NCBI GenBank assembly: GCA_949987565.1
Contig: OX465110.1
Location: forward strand, 11,792,363 to 11,856,362
Direction of reading: 5' to 3'
DNA: 64,000 nucleotides
From: Luidia sarsii
Taxonomy: Eukaryota; Echinodermata; Asteroidea; Paxillosida; Luidiidae
Positions 12,511-24,948 of this stretch are shown here, in pieces. Numbering within the stretch: position 1 is the first letter of the stretch; the number at the start of each line of letters is the position of its first letter. A program made the position numbers and the translations under genes. The notes under the pieces are model-generated. The model saw nothing but the letters and a program-made list of their open reading frames with translations, ran no database searches and was not told where the DNA came from.

Positions 12511-15500
12511 TGAGTTTGCAAGGAATTAAGTCTAGATTCAGTGATGCAGACTGGTGGTGCCAAAATGCTGTGGCCTATTAGTGGGATGCCATTCTTTATA
12601 TCTGCTCTAAGAAAAGATTGACCTCAGTGACCTCAGGCACTATTGTTGTGTGGTCACTTATCCAGTGGCTCCAAACACAGTCTGGCCTCTGTCTGTCACC
12701 CAATTACTCAAGATAAACAAATTGCTGTTTGGGGGAACCAATTGACCTTGTCCAGCTAATTGGAAATGCTTTGGTGGTCAGTACCTGGTCATAGCATAGC
12801 ATAGGTTGTGCAGAGATGTGTTATGGATGGTATGAAGACTCTGATCTTGATTGTGGTGAATTTCTGAGAAACCTCAAAAGGTTTCTGCTCCATGTAAGTT
12901 ATCCCATGATCAGACCATTCAGCCGTTGATAAAGGGAATGGGTTTCTGGGCATTCATCAAGTTCAGAGTTGGCGGTATGTGCATTTAACAAAGCATTGTG
13001 CTTGCCACATGTACCTGCACTCTTTGCACATGCACTCTTGTAAACCATACCCATCTTTGGCTTATAACTCCAGCCTCACCTGTGTGAAGCATCTACATAG
13101 TCAGTGCTCACATTTGCCGAAAAGTAGTGTGAACAGAGTTGTAGGTTATGTGGCAAAGAGATTAGAGGACTTTTGCAGTCAGGTTGGCAATTGAGTTGTC
13201 TATGTCCTCAGAAATATTTCCTTTGGTTAGAGCATGGTTAGAGTGAGGATTAGGTTGAAATCGGTTTTACTTTGTAGGCCAATTAGACTATGTAGGAGAG
13301 AATAGCACATTTAAAATACCACCAATGACCTCAAGAACAAATTTACTTTCAAATGAGCGATTTCTTGCAGCAGTAAGGTACTGTTTCCCAAACACTTATG
13401 AGAATAATAATTCCTAAGAACATATGCTTGTACGATTAAGTGACTTGGTAGTAATGAGGTGTAATAACTTATCAGGCATTTAGAAAGCACATCATGCTTG
13501 AACTAGTTGAAAAGCTTTTCTTAGAGAAAAATTGCAGGTAACAGTATCTGTGATAAGACTAAGGTAGCGGTGGTAATTAGTATAGTCTACGGGAGTGCAG
13601 TGCATGGAATTGAAGTTTAATATGATTATTACATTTACATTGTGGACAGGACAAACTATAAATGTTTCTTGCTTGAAATGATCAGAGAGAGTGTACTGTG
13701 AGCAACTTGTATAAAGTGAACCGGGCCCTACTTCCTTACCTGCATTAATAATCATGTCTTTAACGTCTTTCTTATCTTAACTCTTTACCTGGAACAACTA
13801 CATATATATATAGATATCTAATATGTGCATGTTACATGTATGTATCCCTGGAACTTGCAAGGCACCCTTAAAGTACTTTGTATATATGGCATTGTAGTTT
13901 GTGCAGGTACTCGTATTGTGTTATCTGTGGATGCTTTGTGACTATACTTCAGTGGCTTTGAATCATAACAGTAACATGCAGGTACCAGCATATATGAGAC
14001 CAGACCCACATCAAGTGAAGTCAGACAAATTGCTGGATGTGTTATTCCTGTACTGCAGTTGTTGGCTGTCTTGCCATTTGAATACGAGGACAGTCATTGT
14101 ATCCATTTATGTACAAGGTAGAAATGGAAATATGGGTAACTTCAGAGTCATATCAATATCATGGGTTTGGACAACTATTCTTAATGACACTTTCATATTT
14201 AGGCAATACGAATGAATGTTCCTCTTCCTTAATCATACAAGTTAAGATTAAAGATTTGGGTGTATACCAACTAAGTGCCGAGTGCTTACCACACAGTGCT
14301 TTGACATTATTATGAGTCAGGGACATACAGGGGATGGTATCTCAGCTCTCTTAGTTGGGGTAGTCAGAAGATAACTTTTTACTTTGGCGTCTGCATTGTT
14401 ACATAGGTTATCTCATGAGTACAAGTTGGAAGTATCTCCTCTGTATCCTATTAGCTTCCTATAGGATGCATTCAGCACCGAAGATAAAAGACAATTATTA
14501 GATTTATAGACAAGGGTGCTTGTCATAATTGCTGGTATTTCAGTTTGAGTATACATGCATTGCATGTACATGTACATGTACCTATTGATTGTTGACTTGT
14601 GTTAGCCCCTGGCCTTGCTTCTTACAAAGATGCAGGTATCATGCAAACAGCTGTATCTTTTATTTATTCCCATAAGCAGCAGCATTGCATTGTTCTATCT
14701 TTGCTGGCTCTTTAAGATATCCCCAGTAATCTTCAGTGATACAATCACCAGCAACATATTTGAAAATCTGTACCCATTATTTTCTAATGATCCACCAGCT
14801 ACCTGCGTCTAGTGTAATTGGTTTATGGGTAACTTCCAATTTGCATTTTTGTGTGAATTTGAGCGGACAGTGTAAAAGGTACCTTTTAGACATATAAATT
14901 ATAATGCTTGTAGCAAAATAAATTATGTAGGCCTTAGTCACGGGAAATTATGAGTCTTTTCCTGATAAAAAGTGTTTAGATTAAGTTTTGTTTTTGAGAA
15001 CAAAGTGATAAAATAGTTGGCTCATCTACTCTCATCACACTTATCACAGCTGATCACACTTACTGCTAAGCTTCATAATTTCATCTCTCGTATCCTATTT
15101 TGTATTGTTTATACATGATTGGGTTTTAGAAGCAAGCTTTTTATGTTTGCAACAGGCCCTACATAGTTATCTTAATACTTACACATTTAACATTGTAACA
15201 AAACATCCTGCTTTTTGTGCATGCGCAAAGACTTGACTGAGTGAGATAAAGTATTCTGTATGTTCCTGCTGGTATGATCAGACCATACTACATGGATAGA
15301 GAAAATGATATAAGCTGCTACCAGGTTTTCTCATCCGCCTAAGGTGGGCTACAGGTAGTCTGACACATTCACACCATACCAGTACTTTCTAGTTGACAAC
15401 CAGCCTACGTTTTGTGTCCATCAGTTTCAGATGTTGACAAGTTATATGACAGTCACAGAACTATATTCATATTGAACTTCATTGTATGAATATTTCACCA

Positions 15501-15675
15501 AGCCAGCAAAAGTAACTCTCAAAAACTAATCAGTAATTGACAGTGGTTACTTTTGCAAATAAACTACATATATCATCATGACTCATGAGTACTGACACAT
15601 TTTTGAAGTCATGTACAGTATTATTTAGTTTAATTTCATAGAAACGCACTGCTGGTATGAATGTAACTCTTTAGT

Positions 15676-15780
15676 AAGAGAAAGGTCCTGCTAGGATCGA
15701 AACGTCAGGCCCACTAAATTTTAGATTTACATTTTGGTAATTTTAGTCAGTAAGCAGTTTGCAACATTTTTGTATATCAT
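15676..15780 (+). repeat. PLE-type hammerhead-like repeat, copy 4
   Basis: The hairpin GGTCCT-GCT-AGGATC is followed by GAAACGTCAGGCCC and the complete tail with GTCAGTAAGCAGTTTGCAAC. The 5' core half is shortened to AAGAGAAA, so helix I is damaged. The tail is almost identical to those at 3600 and 18950. Confidence 0.65.
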
Positions 15781-17234
15781 CTTTAGTAACCTTGTTGGCC
15801 ATTTTAGATTTAGTATTGAGAACCATTTTTGCACCCAAGAAACACTTCACAGAATTTTGTTTGCAGAACGGTCCAATTTTAACTTAGTTTAAGCATCCAT
15901 CCAAAAGTTGTTTATAAGTGAGATTATCTATATGATTTGCTTCACATCCATGTACAGTATGTAGAAAGTTTTGCATAAACAATGGTTCATTCAATAAACA
16001 ATGATTAATTTCCCCTGCACTCTGTTTTTTGCAAAATTTGGTATTTAAACCATTTTATACAAAATTAATATTTCAGTTCAATATATTTTTTGATTAATTC
16101 ATCTAGGTCCCATATGTTCAGGTCTTTTTCAGTATTTGGGTACCATCAACTTTTGTAACAATCATAAACTCTGATCGTTAAAAGTTGGCTTGCTTGAATG
16201 TACTGCATAAGGCATTCCAGCTTTTTGGACCATCATTGTATGAAAAGCACACGAGCAGGATGGCAGGTAGGTTTTACGTAGGAAATAGCTGCCGCAGACC
16301 TTGATGCAACCAATTTAAACGAAATAGAGACTTATATAATTTGAGTACCACATTGTTTTGCCTGTTGTAATGTAAGATATTGCATTTGTAGTAATCACAA
16401 CATCCTCTGTAAATTAGGTATGTTTAATTATAATTCATTTAATGTGTTAACATTCCATGCCACACTCATGTGATCTATCAACTTTCCATGTAGCAAACAT
16501 GGTAGCTTAGTTGGTTTAACATCCAATCTTTTACACCTAGCAAAGTGGAGATTTCAACGTGTGAGATCCATTGGGACCTTGGTTTTTCTTATGATAGTTT
16601 CAATTTTCTGTAATTTGTAAAGCTAAACCCCCTGGGTTTGGGGAACTCAAAGAGATGCTGATGATCAGAAATCTAGTTTGTTCAGCCTAACTTTCCAGAT
16701 TTTGTTTTTAGGACATTTTCTCAAGCATTTTTTACCATCATAATACATATCAAGCCAGAGTGAGAATGCGTGACTTTTGAAAATGCACTAAGTTCATCCT
16801 TACTTGTTTTTGTACACATATAGTAAATGTAATGTCATATTTTGATTACCAAATGTAATCATATATCTGTACCCTTTCATTAACCAAATGGGTTGTGCAC
16901 GTGTTTGAAATGTACTCAATTTGCGTAAGGTTCAATCATTCCCAGCTGTGATCATTTCATGCTTTACTGATGAACTCCTTTGTTAGGTTGAAATGCAAAG
17001 TTGCCAACAGTTTAACTGTAGAATGTTTCATAACTGTTAAATATATGCCCTCTATACAGCAATTCTTTTTGTGGAATCAGTCTCCTTATTCTAGACACTT
17101 ATTCACGTAGTGTTTTGATTTGCTTCAGATTGCTGTGTTTTGGTCTTTACTTTTTCACGTTCTGCTACCAATTACAATGTAGCATCAGTGCCATTTTCTT
17201 CAATTTGTATGGTTTGTGCATGTAGACTGTAGTT

Positions 17235-17420
17235 ACGATGACCCACAGACACGTCTTAACTTATGACGCGTTTCACACCATTGCCAAGGAACTTGCGATG
17301 CGTTCAACGCGTCGCAAGTTTTGTGAAATGGATCTGCGACCCTTCGTAAAGTTGCGACGTGTTACGCATCGCAAACCGAGTTGCAATGCATCACAGAGCT
17401 TTATGAAATCGCCCCCTGCC
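17235..17420. repeat. CpG-rich palindromic repeat patch
   Basis: A 190-bp island unusually rich in CGC, GCGA and ACGCG words sits inside AT-rich DNA. It includes a perfect 9-bp inverted repeat, AACTTGCGA (17290-17298) with TCGCAAGTT (17312-17320). The end word TATGAAATCGCCCC near 17400 resembles TATGAAATTGGCCCC at about 2077, suggesting a shared mobile-element terminus. No target duplication was identified. Confidence 0.4.
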
Positions 17421-17511
17421 TAGTTGTCCTAGGGTATAGGTGACCCATTGGACTGGGGTGTGCCTGTGAGGATGGGGTGCTCAGATGTCGCTCATGTTGA
17501 CACCTGCATCT

Positions 17512-17549
17512 CCTGAAGACGAACAGAGTACACTGTTCGAAACGTCAAG
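17512..17549 (+). ncRNA. minimalist hammerhead ribozyme motif (PLE type)
   Basis: CTGAAGA (17513-17519) matches the hammerhead core CUGANGA. A 7-bp stem follows, CGAACAG (17520-17526) with CTGTTCG (17533-17539), then GAAAC and GTC ending at 17546. This order is the minimalist hammerhead described in Penelope-like elements, where helix III is almost absent and activity is thought to need a dimer. The register implies one extra base beside stem II, and no helix I partner is evident, so it may be decayed. The match is to the motif only; activity is not implied. Confidence 0.5.
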
Positions 17550-18729
17550 TTCCTCCGGTTCTTTTCAGAACCACACATACTTTCAAAAGAGAACCTTTGC
17601 ATGGTGTCACCACAAACCTATTACTCCAGCTATTCTCACCTTGAAAAGCTTCAAATCTCATTCATTTTTTGCATACTGCACATTGCACAAAAAAAAATGT
17701 AAAACATGAAACGGAGGTTTTACTTCATTTCATTATATTTTTGAAAAACGGCATGGAAAATTCCTTTCATTATAGTTAAGACTTATTTCTACTTTTATTT
17801 CTACTTATTTCTACATTTAAATGTGTGCGAAGTTTTGAAAGATATTAGAATTTCTATTTTAATTAAATCTTGCTTTGAACAAGTGATTGAGTGAATTGTG
17901 TACTGTCGAAAGTAATCAACAAAGCTTCCATGAACACCAGTTTTCTAAAGGCAAGTTTTACTGTGTAAGCTTACATTATGGATGCAAGCTTGTTTGATGA
18001 TGCAGCCCTATAGATTGGTAGTGAAGGCAATCTCCTGTAAACTAATGCTGGTATTGGATTATCTGTGGCCCACCCGTAGAAAGCAACTAACTTCATATGA
18101 CTGATGTTTACATTGGATTATGCTTTAGTTTTGGAATATGGTATTTGTAATCAACTTTTAGCCAAGGCCATATGCTGAAGTTTACATATTTATGACCATT
18201 GTTCACTGCTGAGAAATAGAGTTGTGCATAGAGCTATATTTACTGGTACTCTCATAAGTCCAAATTACCATAGATACACCATGTAGGTGAAGAAACTTTT
18301 CATTTGAAAGAAGAAAGAAAGAAAGATTGTTTACTTTTCAATATCAGCATCATTTACATAGAAGAGAAGACAAACACATGTAGTTTCAGCAGCTAAGGCT
18401 CCTGTCAATTTATGCTATTTCATATTTTCCTTATTCATGAGCAATTTATTGATATTTTTTTAAATAGTAAAAGGGATTGTATCCTTTCAGTTACCATCAT
18501 GAGAGTATTTATTTTAACAAATTAAAATGTTTCTTTTCAGTATTGCGCCTTTGGCCATCAAATCAAATGCCACTATGTTATTTAGGTGTAATATTGGACT
18601 TATTCAAGTTAACTTGCAGATAGTTTAGTTGGAATGGAAGACATCCACAAGAAATGTCAGAATAAGAGTAATATGCAGAAATGGTGCTTACTGCTTACAG
18701 ACTAAAATGACCCAGTACACCGGGAGTTT

Positions 18730-18986
18730 TCTCAAATAGAAAGCTCCTACTGGGATTGAAATTGTCAGGCCCTCCTGATTTATGAGATATTAGAATTGAA
18801 GCATTTTGTTTCTAGCTGTCCATCCAACCATACAATTACTAATTAGTACACTGTATATTAACTTTTTCTTTAAATAGTTGATACTTACTTTTTATAAAAC
18901 AATGAAATGTCAGGCCCACTAAATTTTAAGATTTACATTTTGGTAATTTTAGTCAGTAAGCAGTTTGCAACATTTTTGTATATCAC
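18730..18986 (+). repeat. two degenerate PLE-type repeat pieces
   Basis: At 18730-18792 a decayed head reads GAAAGCTCC, a loop, GGGATTGAAATTGTCAGGCCC. At 18903-18986 the 3' half of a second copy (ATGTCAGGCCCACTAAATTT) is followed by the full tail with GCAGTTTGCAAC. Both are in the same orientation as the copy at 15.7 kb. Confidence 0.55.
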
Positions 18987-19881
18987 CAATTTTGTTAGTA
19001 TTAAAACATTTCAAATTTGCACCATTATTTGGTGTATGGTATGTTGAGGTGTAAAATAAGGCTTTCCACAAAGAGCAGTATTTTGTGTGAAGGTAATGTA
19101 GGTTTGTGCATTCCTCTTTTTGTATAAATGCTGACAAAATGTGCAATCATAGATTGCACGTTAACCATTACTGGGGATCTTTGTCATAGTTGTTTGTACT
19201 TACGACGCCTTCCACTTTGTACATACAACCAACACAAACAACAACAACGAAATTCATATAATTCTTCATCCCCATTATGTGCAAAACATTCAATACTGAA
19301 AACAAATATTAATCATAAACAATGATGAATAATGACACTGGGCACAGTCAAACAATCATGCCGAGTGGCAACTTTATCATTGAGTCAAATAAATGTGGCA
19401 GGGGTTTATACTACATTTGCAACAGGATTTTTTTTTTATTTCAGACAGTCTTAATTCAGTGCGTCTTGTGATTAGCATACATCAAGATTTATATTGAAAC
19501 CTGGGGTAAGAACATGAATTTGATTCATTTCTTTCCAGTGTGTCAATAAACAGGTTTCCTTTTAAAAAACCTATGAAAAGATAACACATTTAACTTACAT
19601 CCATGGCTGGCCTTCACCATAAAAAGATATTGCTTGGAACTCAGAATTATTTTTCCATAGGCCGGTATCATATAAAAGTTTATTTCTTCAAGAAATAAGA
19701 AGAGCTTTGCTAACGTTGGATTTTGGCTTTTGATCATGAATCCAGTTGGTAGATCGTGAAAATGTGATCAGTTCACTGTCACGCAACTGTAGTGTCTTCT
19801 TGCACCTGGTTCTACTTGCCATAAGCAGACAATCCATGTGCCATTTGTCAAGGCAATATGTATTCCTCATCATAACTGGCC

Positions 19882-19948
19882 ATGGTCAGAACCACCATCA
19901 TTCCCGATGCCCCAAAGCCATCAAGCAGATGTTCCCACCAGCCAGATG
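19882..19948 (+). CDS. candidate alternative first coding exon of the MTG-family gene
   Basis: An ATG at 19882 opens a 22-codon frame (MVRTTIIPDAPKPSSRCSHQPD) that ends one base before a consensus donor, GGTAAGGG. It is GC-richer than its surroundings. The leftover single G is phase-compatible with exon 33028, giving [14 protein letters not shown]. Vertebrate MTG genes use several alternative first exons that splice into the MPDSP exon, which makes this plausible. There is no direct homology to known first exons, so this is inference from start codon, donor and phase only. Confidence 0.3.
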
Positions 19949-22783
19949 GTAAGGGCATCTCTACCATATTGTTACTTGCTGCAGTTTGCCTGGTGAACAC
20001 TTTACCTGAATGGATACAGGCTGCAACAACAAATCACCTTCCTCTAAAGAGTGCAAACCACCTTTGTTTATATGAAGTAGTCATCAAATATTCTAACATC
20101 ATCATGACATGTAAGTTTTTCATTCATTTTAAGGGGAAAATTATAATTCTTGATCAAAACGGGAATTGGACTGATTCATCCAGTTCTTAATTATACAAAC
20201 CACACTTTATTCAATATTTGTGCATTGTGGGTTCAAATATCATATACATGTATTGACAAGAAGTCCATATCTCCTTCCAATCAGTTATGCCACTTTAATT
20301 TATTGGAACAAATGCCCCTTAGCCATTAAGACCATTCTATACTCTAGTTAGTATTTAAGAACTGCTTGTGTATGTTTCCTTGATTATTTAGGATGCAGCA
20401 AGATCGAACTGCTGTTATCAATACTGTAAATTGCTAGACAAATGCACTCAGTGTTTTGAATACTATTTTGCAGTTGGTTACTTGCATTTATAATTCAGTC
20501 CCATATGCCAATCGCTAAATGCTCTCATTGAGCATTCATTTGGGACATCCTATATCCTTTGTTCCAGCATTGTAGGAAAAGATATCCTTATTGCAATGAT
20601 CCATGACCCCAGCCAATTATTTAACATTGTATGTTGTTTGGTTGGATCCACCTACATACCCTTTGCCCTATGCTCCACACCTTCCTCATCAACATGCATT
20701 AATATCCCCTCATTAATATTAACAAGTTTGTCTGGGTCCATATCACTCAGGCATTATGCATAAGGTGTACGTAACCTGTTTTGGTTCACACCCTTGCGAG
20801 AGTGGAATAGCCCGTATATGCTTAGGGTAAAGAGGCTATGCCATTGGTTGTCTTTGAAGTGGGGATGGAGATGGGACAACCTCATTACAACAGGGGAACT
20901 ACCACACTGTACTAAACAAGCCTTTAGCTTATGACTGTGTATGCAGCACATGGGTATTTTCAAGTCATTGGTGGCAACAATGCTGAGTGGATTTCTTTGT
21001 AGCATATGTGTGATCTGTGATGCGTGGGACCACAGAGCCTTGCCAAGGAGACACAAACACATGTGGTGAACACCTGGACCTTAAACTGCTATAGACCACC
21101 TCGTGAAATTTTAGTCTCCTGTATAGTTTAACCTTGCTGTAATAAAAGTTGAAGTGACTAGCCAAGTCTACCATTGTACAACCTTGAGATACAGAAGGAG
21201 TTATGGTGGAGGTATCTCCATTCTTATAAATCCATCAAATTGGAGAATATTCTTGCCTTTCATCTTGAAATTCAAGTGGATTTGGACTTGTGTGTCCTTG
21301 CTTCAGAGGGACTGTCTCATTGGATTATTTGTTTTGTGTGAGCAGACCTGTATCACTTGGGGTGCATACTCATGTACCCAGTCCCAATGGTTCTTAAGCC
21401 TCGACTTAAGGAAATCATTAAAGGTGAGTACATGTTATGATTCATTATATGAATTAATATGATAAGGGAAACACAGTTGTTACAATGAAATGATCATTTC
21501 ATGTCCCCAACTCTTTTGTATTTCTGGGAGTGGTAAATCTCATAATTTGCCTCAGGTTGAAAATCAGAGTGAAAAAAATATAATTGTTATATGGAGGATT
21601 CTTCATCAATCTAGCTCAAGTAGCACTGGGCAGGTTATCCCCATGTGGGTGTCTATCACATCAGTATCAACTGAAAAATGTGAGAATGAACATTTGGGTA
21701 ATTATGATTATTATTTTTTTAACATGTAGGAATAAATCAGGTTACTTTTCACATCATCCATTGTTAATAACACAAATTATGAACACTGTTGATATGCCAA
21801 TTTGCATGGTCTACATTCGTAATTTGTGCATGTTACTGTTTGTTAGATTAAATTTATTAATATTGGTGAAGTATTTTTATGCAGTAGAGATCCAGACACA
21901 TTGTTTGTTAGACCCATAGTTTCATGTAAATTCATCAAGAACTTAAATGAGTTAAATAGTAAAAACAAGCATTTCAATGATAATCTCTAGTGTTTTGGGG
22001 TTGCATGTGAATTACTGACCACTGACCCCTGTGCATAGAGATTGGTACATTGTACAATTCATTAGGTTGGCAACTTAGGGTCAATGGTCTAACTCGCATA
22101 AAACTAAGTCAGGTATTAGTCCGAGTCTCTTCCTACCTCCATGGTCCGAGTAACTTGGACCTTACAATCACCCTTTTTGAAATGTTGAGGGGTCGCAAGT
22201 TACTTGTACTTGTGAAGTAGGCTATAGATCTTATGATATATGATGTATGGGGATACAGTTTGATCAGTGATAGCCATGAGGGAATATTCACATTACTTAA
22301 GTTGAGTTAAGAATAAGATGGAAACATGCTTTGTGACAGCTAACTCATTGTGTAGGCCTTCAGAGTATAGATATGCACACTTTTCACGCACATGATGTAC
22401 ATGTACAGTGTACGTGTACATGTACACACACATGTACATGTACACTTGCAGAGTGCAGACTGGCTGGGATCTCATGCATTCTTTAACTTTAAACTGTACT
22501 TTTTCTCAACACCAAGTTTCCACAAGCACCGGTACACAAGAAGTAGCAATAGTACAGTACATTTACTCCCTCCTTTCAAGCATTGAAGTACTGAGCATTA
22601 TGTGATCCATATAATTATTATTAACCCCCTGCATATTGGAAACATACCAGTTGTGTACTGTATAAGGCTTTGACTTGAAGTAATAACCAATTGTTGCCAA
22701 TCATCAGCATGCAGTCATTGCAGTGGCTATTGTATTGTCTTCTAAGGCTAACATGTGCCAATAATATTATAGTTGTGGTAACC

Positions 22784-22820
22784 GTAACCCTCATCCGACC
22801 CTCGGGAGGATGAGGGTTAC
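22784..22820. repeat. perfect 13-bp hairpin
   Basis: GTAACCCTCATCC (22784-22796) and its exact reverse complement (22808-22820) surround an 11-base loop. The function is unknown; it could be a fragment of a foldback element or a structured RNA. Confidence 0.5.
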
Positions 22821-23617
22821 AGGTACGGAAGCTAGTGCCAATACTACCAAATGCCAGATCTTTTTGGGATAATTCAAGACCTATCCTGTCCTAAGTAACA
22901 TGGCTTGAGTTGCTTCTATTCTAACACTATGTCAACATTTTGTCAAACAGCTTTGAAAACTTCCTTTGAGAGTGATACAAGCCACATACCGGGGGTACAG
23001 ACCCATTCAAAGCTTGCTGTACAGTATGGTGTAGGCATACACAGTTTCATACTCAAGGCAATCTTTGTATGTAAAAATACTCCAAAGTTAAACACGTCTT
23101 GACAGTTTCACAGATGATAACAACACATGCCACATTTGAAACCCAATTTATCATTATGCAAACTAGATTTATACATTCCTAATGCAGTCTCTCACTATCA
23201 CAACACACCCGTAGGAATTTAATTTAAGAAAATTGGGGCTTCCTGTCTGCTACATGGAAGTGGCACTGTACTTCCCATTGATCCAGTTCTATATTTGTAT
23301 GTATATCCATGCACAAGTGTTTCAATGAGCAAAGGGACATACATAGAACACAAATTTTTATATTCAGCAACGAGCACTTTGATATTTGCAAACCTTATGC
23401 TGTAGGCTTATCTGCATACTTGTACAGTGTACATGTAGGTCAGAGGGCTTTATGTTGTTGCCATGGGGTTGCATGCTTGTGGGGACGAGTCCAAGTCTAG
23501 GACTGCACATAACGAAAGAAGTCATCTCAGATCTGAATCTTGTGGCGCTCATTGTTTTTGTTTCTATGATAGGCTCATTGATTACATCAAAGAAACCTGT
23601 GGCATGGTGCACTATTC

Positions 23618-24382
23618 TTAAAGGTCAACTGCAATGCATTTTGGAATTATTATTGTGGTGTCAGTAAAATACATGTACATTCATGCATGTTTTTCATATT
23701 TTAATCTTTGAGAAAAAGGGTAAAAAAAAATCATTTGAAATTGGAAGGGGGAGCAGCCATGCCCCCATTGACTATTGAGGCCATCCTTGGTGACATCATG
23801 AGTTGAGAGGCCATCCTTGGTGGTGTGACATCATGAGTTGAGAGGCCATCCTTGGTGACGTCATGAGTTGAGAGGCCATCCTTGGTGACATCATGAGTTG
23901 AGAGGCCATCCTTGATGACTTCATGAGTTGAGAGGCCATCCTTGGTGACGTGATGTCATGAGTTGAGAGGCCATCCTTGGTGACGTCATGAGTTGAGAGG
24001 CCATCCTTGGTGACGTCATGAGTTGAGAGGCTGTCCTTGGTGACGTCATGAGTTGAGAACCTGGTCCATTACTCTTGATGGGGAATTGTTACATTGTACA
24101 TGTAGTACATTCGTATATAGCGCTACGCTAAAAAAAGTGCATTATGCACTGAACGCATCAGGGAACTACTCGCAGGGGACAGAACAAAATCTGTTTTCCG
24201 ACTTCCTCGTGACATAAAGAACAGTGGCTTCAATAACTACAGTCTACAGACATAATCTTGATTAATTAGAAAAGCTTCAAAAACCCTGAAACACAAACAT
24301 GACATTTGACATACAAGTACCAATGAACATATTTAATGCCAAATCCGCATTTTCAATTTTTTGGTCTTCCGTTGACCTTTAA
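23618..24382. mobile_element. TTAA-flanked inverted-repeat element (piggyBac-like MITE), copy 1
   Basis: The element begins TTAA then AGGTCAACTG and ends CGTTGACCT then TTAA (24379-24382). The ends are inverted repeats with TTAA target duplications, the hallmark of piggyBac-superfamily insertions. It has no transposase frame, so it is non-autonomous. Its right 270 bp match, inverted, the left part of the copy at 57902, and its left end matches the right end of that copy near 60550. The middle has been expanded into the CRE-bearing minisatellite. Confidence 0.7.
23774..24060. repeat. 30-bp minisatellite with CRE sites
   Basis: Nine tandem units of about 30 bp, each with the words GAGGCCATCCTTGGTGAC and TCATGAGTTGA; two units carry a 5-bp insertion. 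Four units contain the perfect palindrome TGACGTCA (23856, 23981, 24011, 24041), the consensus CREB/ATF site. Others read TGACATCA. The related elements at 57902 and 39996 contain only a single unit-like segment, so the array is a local expansion. Confidence 0.85.
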
Positions 24383-24948
24383 GTAGACCTTACAAGTAGT
24401 AGTACTTGATGATTCACCATATGGAACATGAATGGACTGTTGAAAATTGAAACCGAAGTACCACCCAGAAAGTGAAAACACTTGACAGATAATCACACAA
24501 AGATGATTAGATTTGTAATATGTTATTATGTGTAAATACACATGTTGCTAATTTTAGACATGAGTGTAAAAAAATTCCCGAATGCCTCAATTTACATACA
24601 TGTATACCTGTATGGTGTTCAGTCAATTTCAGTGTCAGTTTAGTGGATAGTTGATACCTTACTGCTCAAGAATTATTTGAAAGGCCAGAGTTGTGATAAA
24701 GGAAGTTATAAACTTCAAGGTAAGATACATGTGCATGTTTATTATGTAAATATTCTGTATATTGTGTACTGTGTAGGTTACAGTGACATTTACTAGTATT
24801 TGCAGTGACATAGTATTTGTAGTGTCATGCGGTGCTTTGTGTATCAGGTACAATTGTCTCTTGGGAATTTCTACACCAGCTGTATCTGCTGTAACCTGCC
24901 AATTCATGGCACTTTAAGGACAACAGTTAACACTAACAGCCTACTTGC

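Larger units (their letters stand above)
8487..19881 (+). other. probable intron / non-coding stretch
   Basis: No exon with convincing splice sites and homology was seen. Contents include hammerhead-like repeats at 12.4 and 15.7 kb, the CpG-rich palindromic patch at 17.2-17.4 kb, a canonical-core hammerhead motif at 17.5 kb, and degenerate PLE repeat pieces at 18.7-19.0 kb. A 120-codon frame at 11.4-11.8 kb is open on both strands and is not recognisable. Confidence 0.45.

Noticed and set aside
23774..24060. CRISPR-like array
   Set aside because: The units are contiguous tandem repeats without unique spacers, inside a eukaryotic mobile element.
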